From Cephalotus follicularis (lineage: Eukaryota; Streptophyta; Magnoliopsida; Oxalidales; Cephalotaceae), in contig BDDD01000053.1 in the NCBI GenBank assembly GCA_001972305.1, positions 318,266 to 382,265 of the forward strand: 64,000 nt of DNA, read 5' to 3'. Both the position numbers and the translations under genes were made by a program. Of this stretch, positions 21,155-33,436 are shown piece by piece (position 1 is the stretch's first letter; every line of letters begins with the position of its first letter). Under the pieces are notes generated by a model. The model ran no database searches and was not told where the DNA came from. It saw only the letters and a program-made list of their open reading frames with translations.

Positions 21155-24100
21155 TCATTGATAATACTTCCTCAGATGCTCGGCATTCCAAGCTCTGGCA
21201 ATCTCCCTACCCCCCAAAGTTTTAAGTTTGAATGTTCCTGGGCAGAGGACCCTTTTGATTTTGTATGGCCCTTCCTAGGCAGGGGCTAGCTTTCCTCTGG
21301 TACCAGTAGGATCTGCAATGGCTGAGTTGCGTAGGACTAGATCTCCTTGTCTTAGTGGTCTGGGGCTTACCCTTTTGTTATAGTAGCGGCTTACCCTCTG
21401 CTGGTAGGCTGCAACTCTAATCGCAGCCTTGTCTCTGAGCTCTTCCACTAGGTCGAGGAGGCACCTAAGACCTTCTTCGTTGTTGTCTTCAGTAAAGTGT
21501 ACAACTCTTGGTGATTGTACTCCAATCTCCACCGGTATCATGGCTTCAGCTCCAAAACAAAGGCTGTATGGGGACTCACCAGTTATTGTCCGAGGAGTGG
21601 TTCTATATGCCCATAGTATGCTTGGTAGCTCCTCTACCCATCTTCCTTTACTGTCTTCTAGGCGCTTCTTCAAGCCCGAGATGATTTCTCTGTTGATCAC
21701 CTCGGCTTGACCATTACTTTGGGGGTAGGCTACTGAGGCAAGCCTATGCTCTATCCTCCATTCCTTGCAAAAATCACGGAAGGCTTGGCAATCAAACTGT
21801 TTACCATTGTCTGAGATGATTGTCCTCGGGACTCCAAATCTACAGATGATTGACTTCCATACGAAGCTCTCCGTGTTCTTCTCGGTAATTGTGGCTAGAG
21901 GCTCTGCTTCCACCCACTTGGTAAAGTAGTCCACTGCTACAATGAGAAACTTCCTCTGACCTGAAGCCCTGGGTAACGGCCCGATGAAGTCCATTCCCCA
22001 TTGTGCAAAGGGCCATGGGGCCGTGATAGACGTCAGAGGTTGAGAAGGTCTTCTGCTTATGTTAGTGTTCCTCTGACACTTGTCACACTTCCTTACCAGG
22101 TTTATAGCATCTTGATGCATAGTTGGCCAGTAGTAGCCTTGCCTCAACAGCTTGTGAGACAATATCCTGCCCCCAGTATGGTTGCCACAGATTCCTTCAT
22201 GGACCTCCCTTAGAGCATAATCGGCCTCTGAGGGGTTCAAGAACCTCAGCCAAGGAAATGAGAAAGATCTTTTGTAGAGGATCCCATCTCGGAACTGGAA
22301 TCTATTCGCTCTGTAGACCAGCTTCCTCGCCTCCACGGGGTCCTCGGACAGGATCCCGTTCCTCAGCCAATTGATAAAGGGAGTCATCCAGTTTGGCTTT
22401 TGTGGTACGTCTATGTCCATTACATCTGCTTCAGAGATGGTTGGCCTGTCCAGGTAGTCTACTTCCACGGTTTGATTTTTCTCCAACTCCTCTGTCGTTG
22501 CTAGTTTTGACAACCGGTCTGCTCGGACGTTCTCTGCCCTGGGTACTTTCACAATCCTTAAAATTTTGAATGCTGACTTCATGCCCTGAAAATGGGATAA
22601 GTATTTTATCATAGGGTCTTCTCTTGCCTCATACTCCTCATTTGCCAAACCAACCACTAGCTGAGAATCACTGGAGGCTTCTATCTTCTGCACCTCCAAG
22701 TGCTTTGCAATTGTCAGTCCAGCTATCAGAGCTTCCCACTCAGCTTCGTTATTTGTAGCTTTAAACTTAAACCTCAGTGCATACTCCAACGCCCAACCAT
22801 CTGGACTTGTCAGTACTAACCCTGCCCCACTGCCAGTGAGGCAGGATGACCCGTCCACGGATAACTTCAAAATTCCCCTCTCGCTCTCGGAGGGGTCCTC
22901 CTCCATACACTCCGTAGGTGTATTATCTCCAACAAAATCGGCCAGTACCTGTGATTTGATTGCTGGTCTAGCTTCGAACTTCACATCATACTCGCCTAGC
23001 TCGACTGACCACTTGACTAACCTACCTGAGGTGTCAGGCTTGGCAAGAACTTGTTTGAGTGGTTTGTTAGTCAGAACCTTGATTGTATGGGCTTGGAAAT
23101 ACGGCCTCAATTTTCTGGCCGAGATGATCAATGCATAGGCATACTTCTTCACCTCTAGGTACCTCCCCTCGGCATCGTTCAGAGCCTTGCTCACGTAGTA
23201 CACTGGCTTTTGAACTTTTTCCTCTTCTCTGACTAGCACTGCACTCACTGCGCCCGAGGTGGCCGCAAGGTACAAATACAAGTCTTCCCCATTCTTAGGT
23301 TTCGAGATCAGAGGAGGGGAAGCCAGGTATTCCTTCAACTTGTTGAAGGCTGCTTGACAGTCGTCTGACCAAGAGAATCCCTTGGGATCCCTAAGTATTT
23401 TGAAGAAGGGAAGGCACTTCTTTGCTGACTTTGACATAAACTTGCTCAGGGCTGCAATCTTCCCATTTAACTTTTGGACATCCCTGATGGTTTGAGGTGG
23501 CCTCATGCTTTGAATTGCCGAGATCTTCTCTGGGTTGGCCTCTATCCCCCTGCTAGAGACCATGAATCCAAGGAACTTTCCCGAGGTGACCCCAAATGTG
23601 CACTTGGACGGATTGAGTTTCATATTATACCTCCTCAGCACCTCAAACGTCTCTTCCAAGTCTTTTATGTGGGGGTTCCTGGCTGGGGTTTTGACGAGCC
23701 TGTCGTCTATGTACACCTCCATATTCTTCCCAATCTGATGCTCAAAAATTTTGTTCACCAGGCGCTAGTAGGTGGCCCCTTCATTCTTCAAGCCGAAGGG
23801 CATAACTTTGTAGCAATACATTCCTCGGTCCGTTATAAATGCTGTCTTGTTCTCATCAGGCTTGTACATGGGAATTTGATTATATCCCGAGTAAGCGTCC
23901 AAGAAGCTTAATATTCTGTAACCCGAGGTTGCATCTACCAGCTGGTCTATCTTTGGGAGAGGGAAGTGATCCTTTGGGCAAGCTTTGTTGAGGTCTGTGA
24001 AGTCTATGCACATCCTCCATTTTCCATTGGCTTTTTTGACTAGCACTGGATTCGCCAGCCAGTCCGAGTAGTGCACTTTCCTTATGAACCCTGCCTGCAA

Positions 24101-24668
24101 CAGCTTGCTCACCTCCTCTGCTATCGCCTGCTGCCTCTCTGGGACAAAGTTCCTCTTCTTTTGTCTGGTCGGGGGCCTGGCTGGGTCCACGCTTAGTTTG
24201 TGAACCATTACGTCTGGGCTGATCCCAGGGACCTCCTCTGCCGACCAGGCGAAAACATCTTTATTATTTTGAAGGAATGTTATTAATTCCTCCTTCTCCG
24301 CCTCCTCAAGTTCTGATCCAACTTGGAGTACTTTCTCATTGTTACCCTCTTCCATGGGCACTTGGAGCACATCCTCAACAGGCTATGGACGCTCTGGTTC
24401 CATGTCTCCTCTGAGCTCCACGTTTGCTATGGGGAGAGCCTTGTCCTTCCCCTTGTCCGAGATGGCAGTTTTGTAGCACTGCCTTGCTGCCTGTTGGTCT
24501 CCTCTGACCTCCCCCACGCCAAACCTTGTTGGAAACTTCATCACTAAGTGTCTCGTAGACACTATAGCCTCCAACAAGTTCAGACCTGGTCGCCCCACTA
24601 TAGCATTGTAAGGGCTGGGTGTGTCCACCACCAGGAATGTCATCTCCACATGAGTCTAGCCTGGGGCC
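21155..24668 (-). pseudogene. Tat-2 pol: RT, RNase H, second RNase H, integrase; three amber stops
   Basis: One continuous frame apart from three TAG codons (24383-24385, 23765-23767, 21275-21277), each explained by one C-to-T or G-to-A change of a CAG or TGG codon. In order: protease-RT spacer; RT with SFLDAYSGYNQI and YIDDRLVK (YxDD kept; the next residue is usually M or V); RNase H; second, archaeal-type RNase H (LSVDGSSCLTGSGAGLVL, NNEAEWEAL, ASSDSQLVV); integrase with HHCC zinc finger (HEGICGNH ... CDKCQ) and DD35E residues in GMDFIG, ISDNGKQF and NGQAEVINREI; then the C-terminal GPYKIKRVL...NAEHLRKYY ending at 21155. The protein copies the RNA and inserts the cDNA. The frame is otherwise so clean that the element must be young. 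It is separated from its gag by Cop-1. Confidence 0.92.
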
Positions 24669-26375
24669 TGATGGAATCAGACAAAACCGAAACCAATGTC
24701 AAAATGGACAAAGGGTGTAAAGGGTGTAAAATAAAACTTAAACATACAATCATGGCAGCGGAATAACACTCTATATAACAAAACTAATCCATAATGACAC
24801 GTCCACAGATCACATGGATCACCACAGCATCTACTAAATTGAATTGGTGTCACCATTGCATCCAATGGTGACACACAAGCATGGCAAGAAGAAGAGAGAC
24901 CAAAGATTATACCAGTGGGTGAAGGCTCCTTCTTTCTTTGCCACTACAAGCTTGAGTAGATTCCCTTTGATCTTCTCCAAGCCTCAGGAACAGCAGACAA
25001 TCCTTCCAGCAAAAACAAAGTGCTAGAACTCACTCTCTCTCTCACTTAGCTTAGAAAAGGTATATTGATATTGACCAATGAAGTCAATGATCAATCCACC
25101 CTAGACAAGCTCTTGGTTGGTGTATATCAACTGAAGGGAACACACAATCTGCAGAGAGAATCGAAGCTTCTTGCCCAGCAAAATTGTCTCAACCTCACAT
25201 TTCTATTTTCTGCAGAAATGCTTAATACCAGCCTTCAATTCTCTCTCCCAATCTCCCATTCACTTAGGATCATGGCCTTCACTCCCTGGGAGTCCGAAGC
25301 CATGATTCCCACGTTTCTAAAACGTGCAAGAACTGGAGATGGTTGCTGGAGATGAGAGAGAAATCGTGCCCACGAAATGAGCTCGTGCACAGGCTGCACG
25401 TTCTTCTCAAAGACGTCGACGCCTTCCAAAGGACGTCGACGCCCATACAATGTGGAACTAAAGACATCGACGCTTTCTAAAAGACATCGACGTCTTTCCA
25501 TGAGTTAAGCGTCGACGTCTTTCTAAAAGACATCGACGCCTTCTGGCCAGTGAAGCATAAAGAGTCTAACTCTTTTAGTGTTCTCATGTACCCTTCCAAT
25601 ATTGGTTAAGTAAGATCAAGCATATGTGTTTCCACAAAATGTAAAATCCACACAACCGATATTTGACACCAAGACTTAATATGTCCAACATATTAAAGAT
25701 CAAATCATTATAAGGCAGGGACCCTTTAAAATCTTGGTTAGAACGAGAGGTGTTCATAAATTACCGATATACCCTTAGGGTTAGGTTTAGCTATTCTAAA
25801 TGATCCCAGACCATTTAAATGCTCTCAAAACAATATCTAATATTATTCAGATGGAAAATTAATCTAATTAATTTTCCCACACATCATAACCCAGATTTTC
25901 TAAGTCGTCGGTTTGCGTGCACTATAATCCCTTGTCATACTTGGCCCCGATTGAGGCCTAGGGTAAGGATATGTGTCAACCCTAGATAGTACCTCAATGG
26001 CTAGAATATCTGATCATTACTAGGACCTTTGGTAAACTCTCCGGAAATCTAATTTCTAGTCTACCTCAACCTTGGCCAAGGTTTCATAAGTCCATAGTAT
26101 AATCAGATCATAATAGGGCCGATCACCTTCGGTCAGGTGTGACAATCCCTTATTAGGCACTCACTTATATTCGTATAGATTCGATCATACCCAAAGACCA
26201 CCCGATTGCCAGTCCTGCGTAAGGACTGGGTAAGGTGGAGATCAAAGCATAACCGTCTCCATACAATATAGAGTAGTCGCTCAGGTCTAAGGATCAGACG
26301 AGTTAAAGAACTCGCTAAGTGACAATCACTTATACACAACCGCAACAAGTAGGAGTCACTACTGACACGAGAATA
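24669..26375 (-). repeat. Truncated 3' LTR of Cop-1 (copy A)
   Basis: 1,707 bp matching 33437-35144 of the full LTR. The U3 end is lost in a deletion that joins it directly to the integrase frame at 26376. Palindromes AAAGACRTCGAYGTCTTT lie at 25411-25542. Confidence 0.9.
25411..25542. repeat. GTCGAC palindrome array in Cop-1 LTR copy A
   Basis: Six copies of GACGTCGACGCC, GACATCGACGTCTTT and similar. The same array is at 30747-30878 (copy B) and 34179-34310 (copy C). Confidence 0.85.
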
Positions 26376-28170
26376 GGTTATCTCTAAGATAACCTAGGAA
26401 TTCAGCTGACAGGTATTCTCCACCTCGGTCCGACCGAAGTATTTTAATGGATTTACCTGTTTGTTTTTTTACTTCAAGTCTGAATTCCTTAAATTTCTCA
26501 AAGGATTCTAACTTGTGTTTCATCAGATACACATAACCATACCTAGACAAATCGTCGGTAAAAGTTATGAAGTAGATATAACCACCTCGCGCACTGACTG
26601 ACATAGGACCACATACGTCAGTATGGACTAACCCCAGTAAGTCCATAGCCTTTTCTCCTTGACCAGAGAAGGATGATTTAGTCATCTTTCCCAATAAACA
26701 GGGTTCACAAGTTGGATAGGACTCTAAGTCCTGGATATCAAGGAGATCATACTTAACCAACTGTGATAGTCTTGCATCACTAAGATGACCAAGTCTACAA
26801 TGCCAGGTATAGGTTTTATTTAACTCAGTTTCTCTTTGTCTTTTCTTATTACTTTGCTCTATGGATAGGACTTTGGATTGTGCAAATAATCCATTATCGA
26901 TAAAACCATTACCGACACAAACATTGTCAGAATACACAAAACATTGAATGTCTTGGAATCTGAGCTCCAAGCCCAAATTACATAAGTATGAAACACTTAT
27001 AATATTCCTTACAACGTTTGAAATATAATAACAAGGATCAAGTGTCAATACATAACCATTACATAAAGTAATATCATAAATCCCTACAGCCTGAGCGATG
27101 ATCCTAGATCCATCCCCAAGTCGCAAGTCCAAGTCTCCAGCTCTAAGCTTTCTAACTTTTCTTAGTCCCTACAATGAAAAGGAAAGGTTAGTTCCACATC
27201 CAGTATCCAATACCCATGAAGAACTACTATTCAAAGCTAGATTTAGTTCAATCATGAACATACCTGATGTACTTGCACCATGAAAAACATCAGAAGAGAC
27301 TCCAGCACCAGTAACTCGACAATCCTTTTTCCAGTGTTTGGTCTTACCGCACTGGAAACAAGCACCCTCAGCCGCCAACAACTTCATTCGATTCTTGGCA
27401 ACACTCCCACTAGCTCCAAGCTTCCCCTTCCTCTTTTTTTGCTTCTTCTTACCCTTGCCTTTTGTGTTGACAGGCATGAGCACGCCCTTCCCTTTACAGG
27501 AAGACGAGGCACTACCCTTTCCTTGGGCAGACCTAGAAGATGGAAGAAGTAGGGAGTGGGTCTTTGACTTCCCAGAGTCAAAATCGGCCTCAGCCGTCCT
27601 CAACATAGCTATCAGCTCAGACAGAGTCACCTCTATCGTGTTCATGTGAAAGTTCACCAAGAACTGTGAGAACGACTTAGGAAGGGACGTCAAAATAAGA
27701 TCCACATATAGATCATGGTCCATGACAAACCCTAATTGAGCCAGCTGCTCAATCATGTCTATCATCTTCAATCCATGCTCATGGACTGAAGCTCCCTCTA
27801 ACATCTGAGCCTTAAAGGGTTTGCGAGATAGATTGAACCTTTGAGTCCTAGACTCAGCTCCATACATCTCCTAGAGATGGAGTAGTATAGCAGATAAGGT
27901 CTCAATCTTTTCATTCTGACACTGAAGCTCAGGTGTCATCCCAAGAAGGACAAGACATCTAGCCTGCTCGTCATCTTCTAGCCACTTGGCTAGTCCCTCA
28001 CTCTCTTTGGGCGTCGGATCTTCACCCAGTAAAGGAGGCCCCCCAACCATCACATGGGCCATTTTATTGGCCGTAAGGACGATCTTGAGGTTTCGGTGCC
28101 AATCATTTAAGGTGGGCCCCTCAAGGTTGTTTGTCTCTAAAATGCGGGACATAGCAGATTGTAAAGCCAT
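26376..28170 (-). pseudogene. Cop-1 gag-protease-integrase, truncated, two amber stops
   Basis: One frame from ATG 28170, broken by TAG at 27871-27873 and 27169-27171, both CAG-to-TAG. Gag starts MALQSAMSRILETNNLEGP with NDWHRNLKIVLTANK, followed by a lysine-rich stretch and the CCHC zinc knuckle CFQCGKTKHWKKDC. The protease site is SSSSWVLDTGCG (DTG). Integrase has the HHCC finger (WHCRLGHLSDARL ... CEPCLLGKMTKSSF) and two of the three catalytic acids (LVHTDVCGP, KILRSDRGGEYL); the frame runs into LTR sequence just past SAEFLGYL, before the glutamate. RT and RNase H are absent, so the element could only move with help. Gag form and LTR start suggest the Tork/Angela side of copia, tentatively. 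Confidence 0.88.
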
Positions 28171-29991
28171 ACTAGCAACCTAGATAAGGAAATATAAGTT
28201 AAGTCAGCATCTATTCCATTTTTAATATATGACAACCATAACACTTGGTCTTTAGTGCTTATGGTCTATCCCACTATTCTAATCGTATCCCATACTCCCA
28301 TATGGAATTCGAGAAGTCCAACTTCCTAGTGGGGATTGGAATCCATCGCAATCATAGTATAGCCTCAGCTAGGGCATGACAAACTATAATATATCCAATG
28401 GGTAGGATTTGTTGCCAATTTGTATCCAATACAAGATCCAATCATCGTATTCGGCCTTAGATTCAATATGGCCTCATCTAGGGCATGATAAACCATCAAG
28501 AATCTTAATAAGTCAGGTACCCACAATTTTCATTAGAATGCACTAGTTTTAACACCCACACGTAGGCGTGTCAAAGTGCTAAAACATAGCCACCCTTTGC
28601 GGTGCCCAACACCGACGTTGATATAATATCCCCAAGTCATCAGCCTCAGCTAGGGCATGACAAATCAACAACCCAGGAACACTACTCAATGAAAATTGTG
28701 GAAGGCCACGAGGAACCACTCCATGGGTTCCTACGTTAAGACTTATTATTGTAGTGAGGGAATTTGCGGTCTCAAATTTTAATTACCGAGCCATTAATTA
28801 ATTCATTGGTTATATTAGCCAATTCCAATTAATTACGGCTGAGCATGCAAGACGTGTATCTTATGCACCTTGGACATATTTCTAAAATATGTCAATGGAT
28901 CTTAGCAAGAACATTATATGCAATGACTTGAGCCCAAAGTCATTACAAGGTCTTCCTAGGTGTAAGGATTTAAATCTATTTATTACAACATTAACCATGC
29001 ATACATGGCCTTCAAAAGTCTTGTACTTCATTTCTCCTTTCCTCCATCTCTCCTGGCATAGTCTACTTTTACAAAAAGAACAATACATTTTCGAAAAGAA
29101 ATTTACATTTTAAAAATTACAAGGAGAAATTACAAAAGTAAGGATAAATAAATGGTGCACGCAGGCACCTTATTACAGACCTTTAAAGATAATAAATAAA
29201 TTAAAACCATCCACACAAAGAAAACCATAAACTAGGTCAAAGTCCTTTTCGGGCCATCCATTGTGCATAAGACTTATATTATATCCAATATAATAAAACC
29301 ACAAATAAAACAAATGCCATAAATGATAACCAATTACACAATTTAATTCAATGATTGTTAATCGATCAAACTCCCACTAAATCAAGCAATAATTTTTAAT
29401 CTTCCAAGTGCCAAAATGTATAAAATCCAATTTTATACAAAAACAGTTTTTTTTTTTATAAAAGACGTCGACGCCTTAACAAAGGCATCGACGTGTTTTC
29501 TTGAAAAACATGAACAAGGCGTCGATGCAAAAACAGAGCATCAATGCGTTTTTCAAGAACATTTGAACATGGCGTCGACGTCCAACAAGAGCATCGACGC
29601 GTTTCATAAAAATATGAACAAGATATCGACGTCTATCAATAACGTCGACGTCTTTCCTGGGAAATTGAACATAACATCGACGTTTACAAAAGACGTCGAC
29701 GTCTATAGCCCCCTGGGCAGTTTTTGCATTTCGAAAAATGCTGAATTCAATGGTTTAGACTATGGTATACCATTCTGGCATTCCAAAATGCACTATGCAT
29801 GTTCCAAACTTAATTCTAAACACATTTAAACAACATTCCCAGCACAAAAACACAATGAAATCCAATTTCATGCAATTTTTCATTAAGTCACTTAGAAAAT
29901 TTAGTTTGATCACAAAAACACATCCATTGATTAAACTATTAATCAGTACATCATCTAAGGCATACATATTCAATTAAGGATGACGTGGGAC
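28171..29991. other. Untranslated leader of Cop-1 (unit 1)
   Basis: About 1.8 kb without coding potential. It has three dispersed copies of a motif like GCCTCAGCTAGGGCATGACA (near 28373, 28473 and 28650) and an array of GTCGAC palindromes at 29462-29704. Confidence 0.75.
29462..29704. repeat. GTCGAC palindrome array in the Cop-1 leader
   Basis: About ten copies of RTCGACG motifs in the form GACGTCGACGCC, GCATCGACGTG, ATAACGTCGACGTCTTT, spaced 18-40 bp. Duplicated at 32894-33136. Confidence 0.85.
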
Positions 29992-30003
29992 GCTCTGATA
30001 CCA
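29992..30003 (-). other. Primer binding site of Cop-1 (unit 1)
   Basis: Minus-strand TGGTATCAGAGC, complementary to initiator methionine tRNA, one base from the LTR fragment at 30005. Confidence 0.88.
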
Positions 30004-30004
30004 C

Positions 30005-31020
30005 TGATGGAATCGGACAAAACCGAAACCAATGTCAAAATGGACAAAGGGTGTAAAGGGTGTAGAATAAAACTTAAACATACAATCATGGCAGCGGAAT
30101 AACACCCTATATAACAAAACTAGTCCATAATCACACGTCCACAGATCACATGGATCACCACAGCATCTACTAAATTGAATTGGTGTCACCATTGCATCCA
30201 ATGGTGACACACAAGCATGGCAAGAAGAAGAGAGACCAAAGATTATACCAGTGGGTGAAGGCTCCTTCTTTCTTTGCCGCTACAAGCTTGAGTAGATTCC
30301 CCTTGATGTTCTCCAAGCCTCAGGAACAACAGACAATCCTTCCAGCAAAAACAAAGTGCTAGAACTCACTCTCTCTCTCACTTACCTTAGAAAAGGTAAA
30401 TTGATATTGACCAATGAAGTCAATGATCAATCCACCCTAGGCAAGCTCTTACTTGGTGTATATCAACTGAAGGGAACACACAATCTGCAGAGAGAATCGA
30501 AGTTTCTTGCCGATCAAAATTGTCTCAACCTCACATTTCTATTTTCTGCAGAAATGCTTAATACCAACCTTCAATTCTCTCTCCCAATCTCTCATTCACT
30601 TAGGATCATGGCCTTCAATCCCTGGGAGTCCGAAGCCATGATTGCCACATTTCTAAAACGTGCAAGAACTGGAGATGGTTGCTGGAGATGAGAGAGAAAT
30701 CATGCCCACGAAGTGAGCTCGTGCACAGGCTACACGTTCTGCTCAAAGACGTCGACGCCTTCCAAAGGGCGTCGACGCCCATACAATGTGGCACTAAAGA
30801 CATCGACGCTTTCTAAAAGACATCGACGTCTTTCCATGAGTTAAGCGTCGACGTCTTTCTAAAAGACATCGACGCCTTCTGGCCAGTGAAGCATAAAGAG
30901 TCTAACTCTTTTAGTGTTCTCATGTACCCTTCCAATATTGGTTAAGTAAGATCAAGCATATGTGTTTCCACAAAATGTAAAATCCACACAACCGATATTT
31001 GACACCAAGACTTAATATGT
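30005..31020 (-). repeat. Internal LTR fragment of Cop-1 (copy B)
   Basis: 1,016 bp, TGATGGAATC ... TTAATATGT, matching the start of copy C. It stops abruptly at the duplication junction 31020/31021, where a CT shared by both parents is the only microhomology. Confidence 0.9.
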
Positions 31021-31602
31021 CTCAGCCGTCCTCAACATAGCTATCAGCTCAGACAGAGTCACCTCTATCTTGTTCATGTGAAAGTTCACCAAGAACTGTG
31101 AGAACGACTTAGGAAGGAACGTCAAAATAAGATCCACATATAGATCATGGTCCATGACAAACCCTAATTGAGCCAGCTGCTCAATCATGTCTATCATCTT
31201 CAATCCATGCTCATGGACTGAAGCTCCCTCTAACATCTGAGCCTTAAAGGGTTTGCGAGATAGATTGAACCTTTGAGTCCTAGACTCAGCTCCATACATC
31301 TCCTAGAGATGGAGTAGTATAGCAGATAAGGTCTCAATCTTTTCATTCTGACACTGAAGCTCAGGTGTCATCCCAAGAAGGACAAGACATCTAGCCTGCT
31401 CGTCATCTTCTAGCCACTTGGCTAGTCCCTCACTCTCTTTGGGCGTCGGATCTTCACCCAGTAAAGGAGGCCCCCCAACCATCACATGGGCCATTTTATT
31501 GGCCGTAAGGACGATCTTGAGGTTTCGGTGCCAATCATTTAAGGTGGGCCCCTCAAGGTTGTTTGTCTCTAAAATGCGGGACATAGCAGATTGTAAAGCC
31601 AT
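31021..31602 (-). pseudogene. Duplicated gag N-terminal fragment of Cop-1
   Basis: A copy of 27589-28170 with the same amber stop (31303-31305). The downstream side is cut at the duplication junction. Confidence 0.9.
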
Positions 31603-33423
31603 ACTAGCAACCTAGATAAGGAAATATAAGTTAAGTCAGCATCTATTCCATTTTTAATATATGACAACCATAACACTTGGTCTTTAGTGCTTATGGTCTA
31701 TCCCACTATTCTAATCGTATCCCATACTCCCATATGGAATTCGAGAAGTCCAACTTCCTAGTGGGGATTGGAATCCATCGCAATCATAGTATAGCCTCAG
31801 CTAGGGCATGACAAACTATAATATATCCAATGGGTAGGATTTGTTGCCAATTTGTATCCAATACAAGATCCAATCATCGTATTCGGCCTTAGATTCAATA
31901 TGGCCTCATCTAGGGCATGATAAACCATCAAGAATCTTAATAAGTCAGGTACCCACAATTTTCATTAGAATGCACTAGTTTTAACACCCACACGTAGGCG
32001 TGTCAAAGTGCTAAAACATAGCCACCCTTTGCGGTGCCCAACACCGACGTTGATATAATATCCCCAAGTCATCAGCCTCAGCTAGGGCATGACAAATCAA
32101 CAACCCAGGAACACTACTCAATGAAAATTGTGGAAGGCCACGAGGAACCACTCCATGGGTTCCTACGTTAAGACTTATTATTGTAGTGAGGGAATTTGCG
32201 GTCTCAAATTTTAATTACCGAGCCATTAATTAATTCATTGGTTATATTAGCCAATTCCAATTAATTACGGCTGAGCATGCAAGACGTGTATCTTATGCAC
32301 CTTGGACATATTTCTAAAATATGTCAATGGATCTTAGCAAGAACATTATATGCAATGACTTGAGCCCAAAGTCATTACAAGGTCTTCCTAGGTGTAAGGA
32401 TTTAAATCTATTTATTACAACATTAACCATGCATACATGGCCTTCAAAAGTCTTGTACTTCATTTCTCCTTTCCTCCATCTCTCCTGGCATAGTCTACTT
32501 TTACAAAAAGAACAATACATTTTCGAAAAGAAATTTACATTTTAAAAATTACAAGGAGAAATTACAAAAGTAAGGATAAATAAATGGTGCACGCAGGCAC
32601 CTTATTACAGACCTTTAAAGATAATAAATAAATTAAAACCATCCACACAAAGAAAACCATAAACTAGGTCAAAGTCCTTTTCGGGCCATCCATTGTGCAT
32701 AAGACTTATATTATATCCAATATAATAAAACCACAAATAAAACAAATGCCATAAATGATAACCAATTACACAATTTAATTCAATGATTGTTAATCGATCA
32801 AACTCCCACTAAATCAAGCAATAATTTTTAATCTTCCAAGTGCCAAAATGTATAAAATCCAATTTTATACAAAAACAGTTTTTTTTTTTATAAAAGACGT
32901 CGACGCCTTAACAAAGGCATCGACGTGTTTTCTTGAAAAACATGAACAAGGCGTCGATGCAAAAACAGAGCATCAATGCGTTTTTCAAGAACATTTGAAC
33001 ATGGCGTCGACGTCCAACAAGAGCATCGACGCGTTTCATAAAAATATGAACAAGATATCGACGTCTATCAATAACGTCGACGTCTTTCCTGGGAAATTGA
33101 ACATAACATCGACGTTTACAAAAGACGTCGACGTCTATAGCCCCCTGGGCAGTTTTTGCATTTCGAAAAATGCTGAATTCAATGGTTTAGACTATGGTAT
33201 ACCATTCTGGCATTCCAAAATGCACTATGCATGTTCCAAACTTAATTCTAAACACATTTAAACAACATTCCCAGCACAAAAACACAATGAAATCCAATTT
33301 CATGCAATTTTTCATTAAGTCACTTAGAAAATTTAGTTTGATCACAAAAACACATCCATTGATTAAACTATTAATCAGTACATCATCTAAGGCATACATA
33401 TTCAATTAAGGATGACGTGGGAC
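31603..33423. other. Untranslated leader of Cop-1 (unit 2)
   Basis: Duplicate of 28171-29991, identical as far as I could read, including the palindrome array at 32894-33136. Confidence 0.85.
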
Positions 33424-33435
33424 GCTCTGATACCA
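33424..33435 (-). other. Primer binding site of Cop-1 (unit 2)
   Basis: Minus-strand TGGTATCAGAGC next to the full 5' LTR; this is the PBS of the functional arrangement. Confidence 0.9.
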
Positions 33436-33436
33436 C

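Noticed and set aside
29416-29829. 137-codon plus-strand frame over the Cop-1 leader
   Set aside because: It is a reading of the palindrome array and is antisense to the element; duplicated unchanged at 32848-33261 only because the DNA is duplicated.
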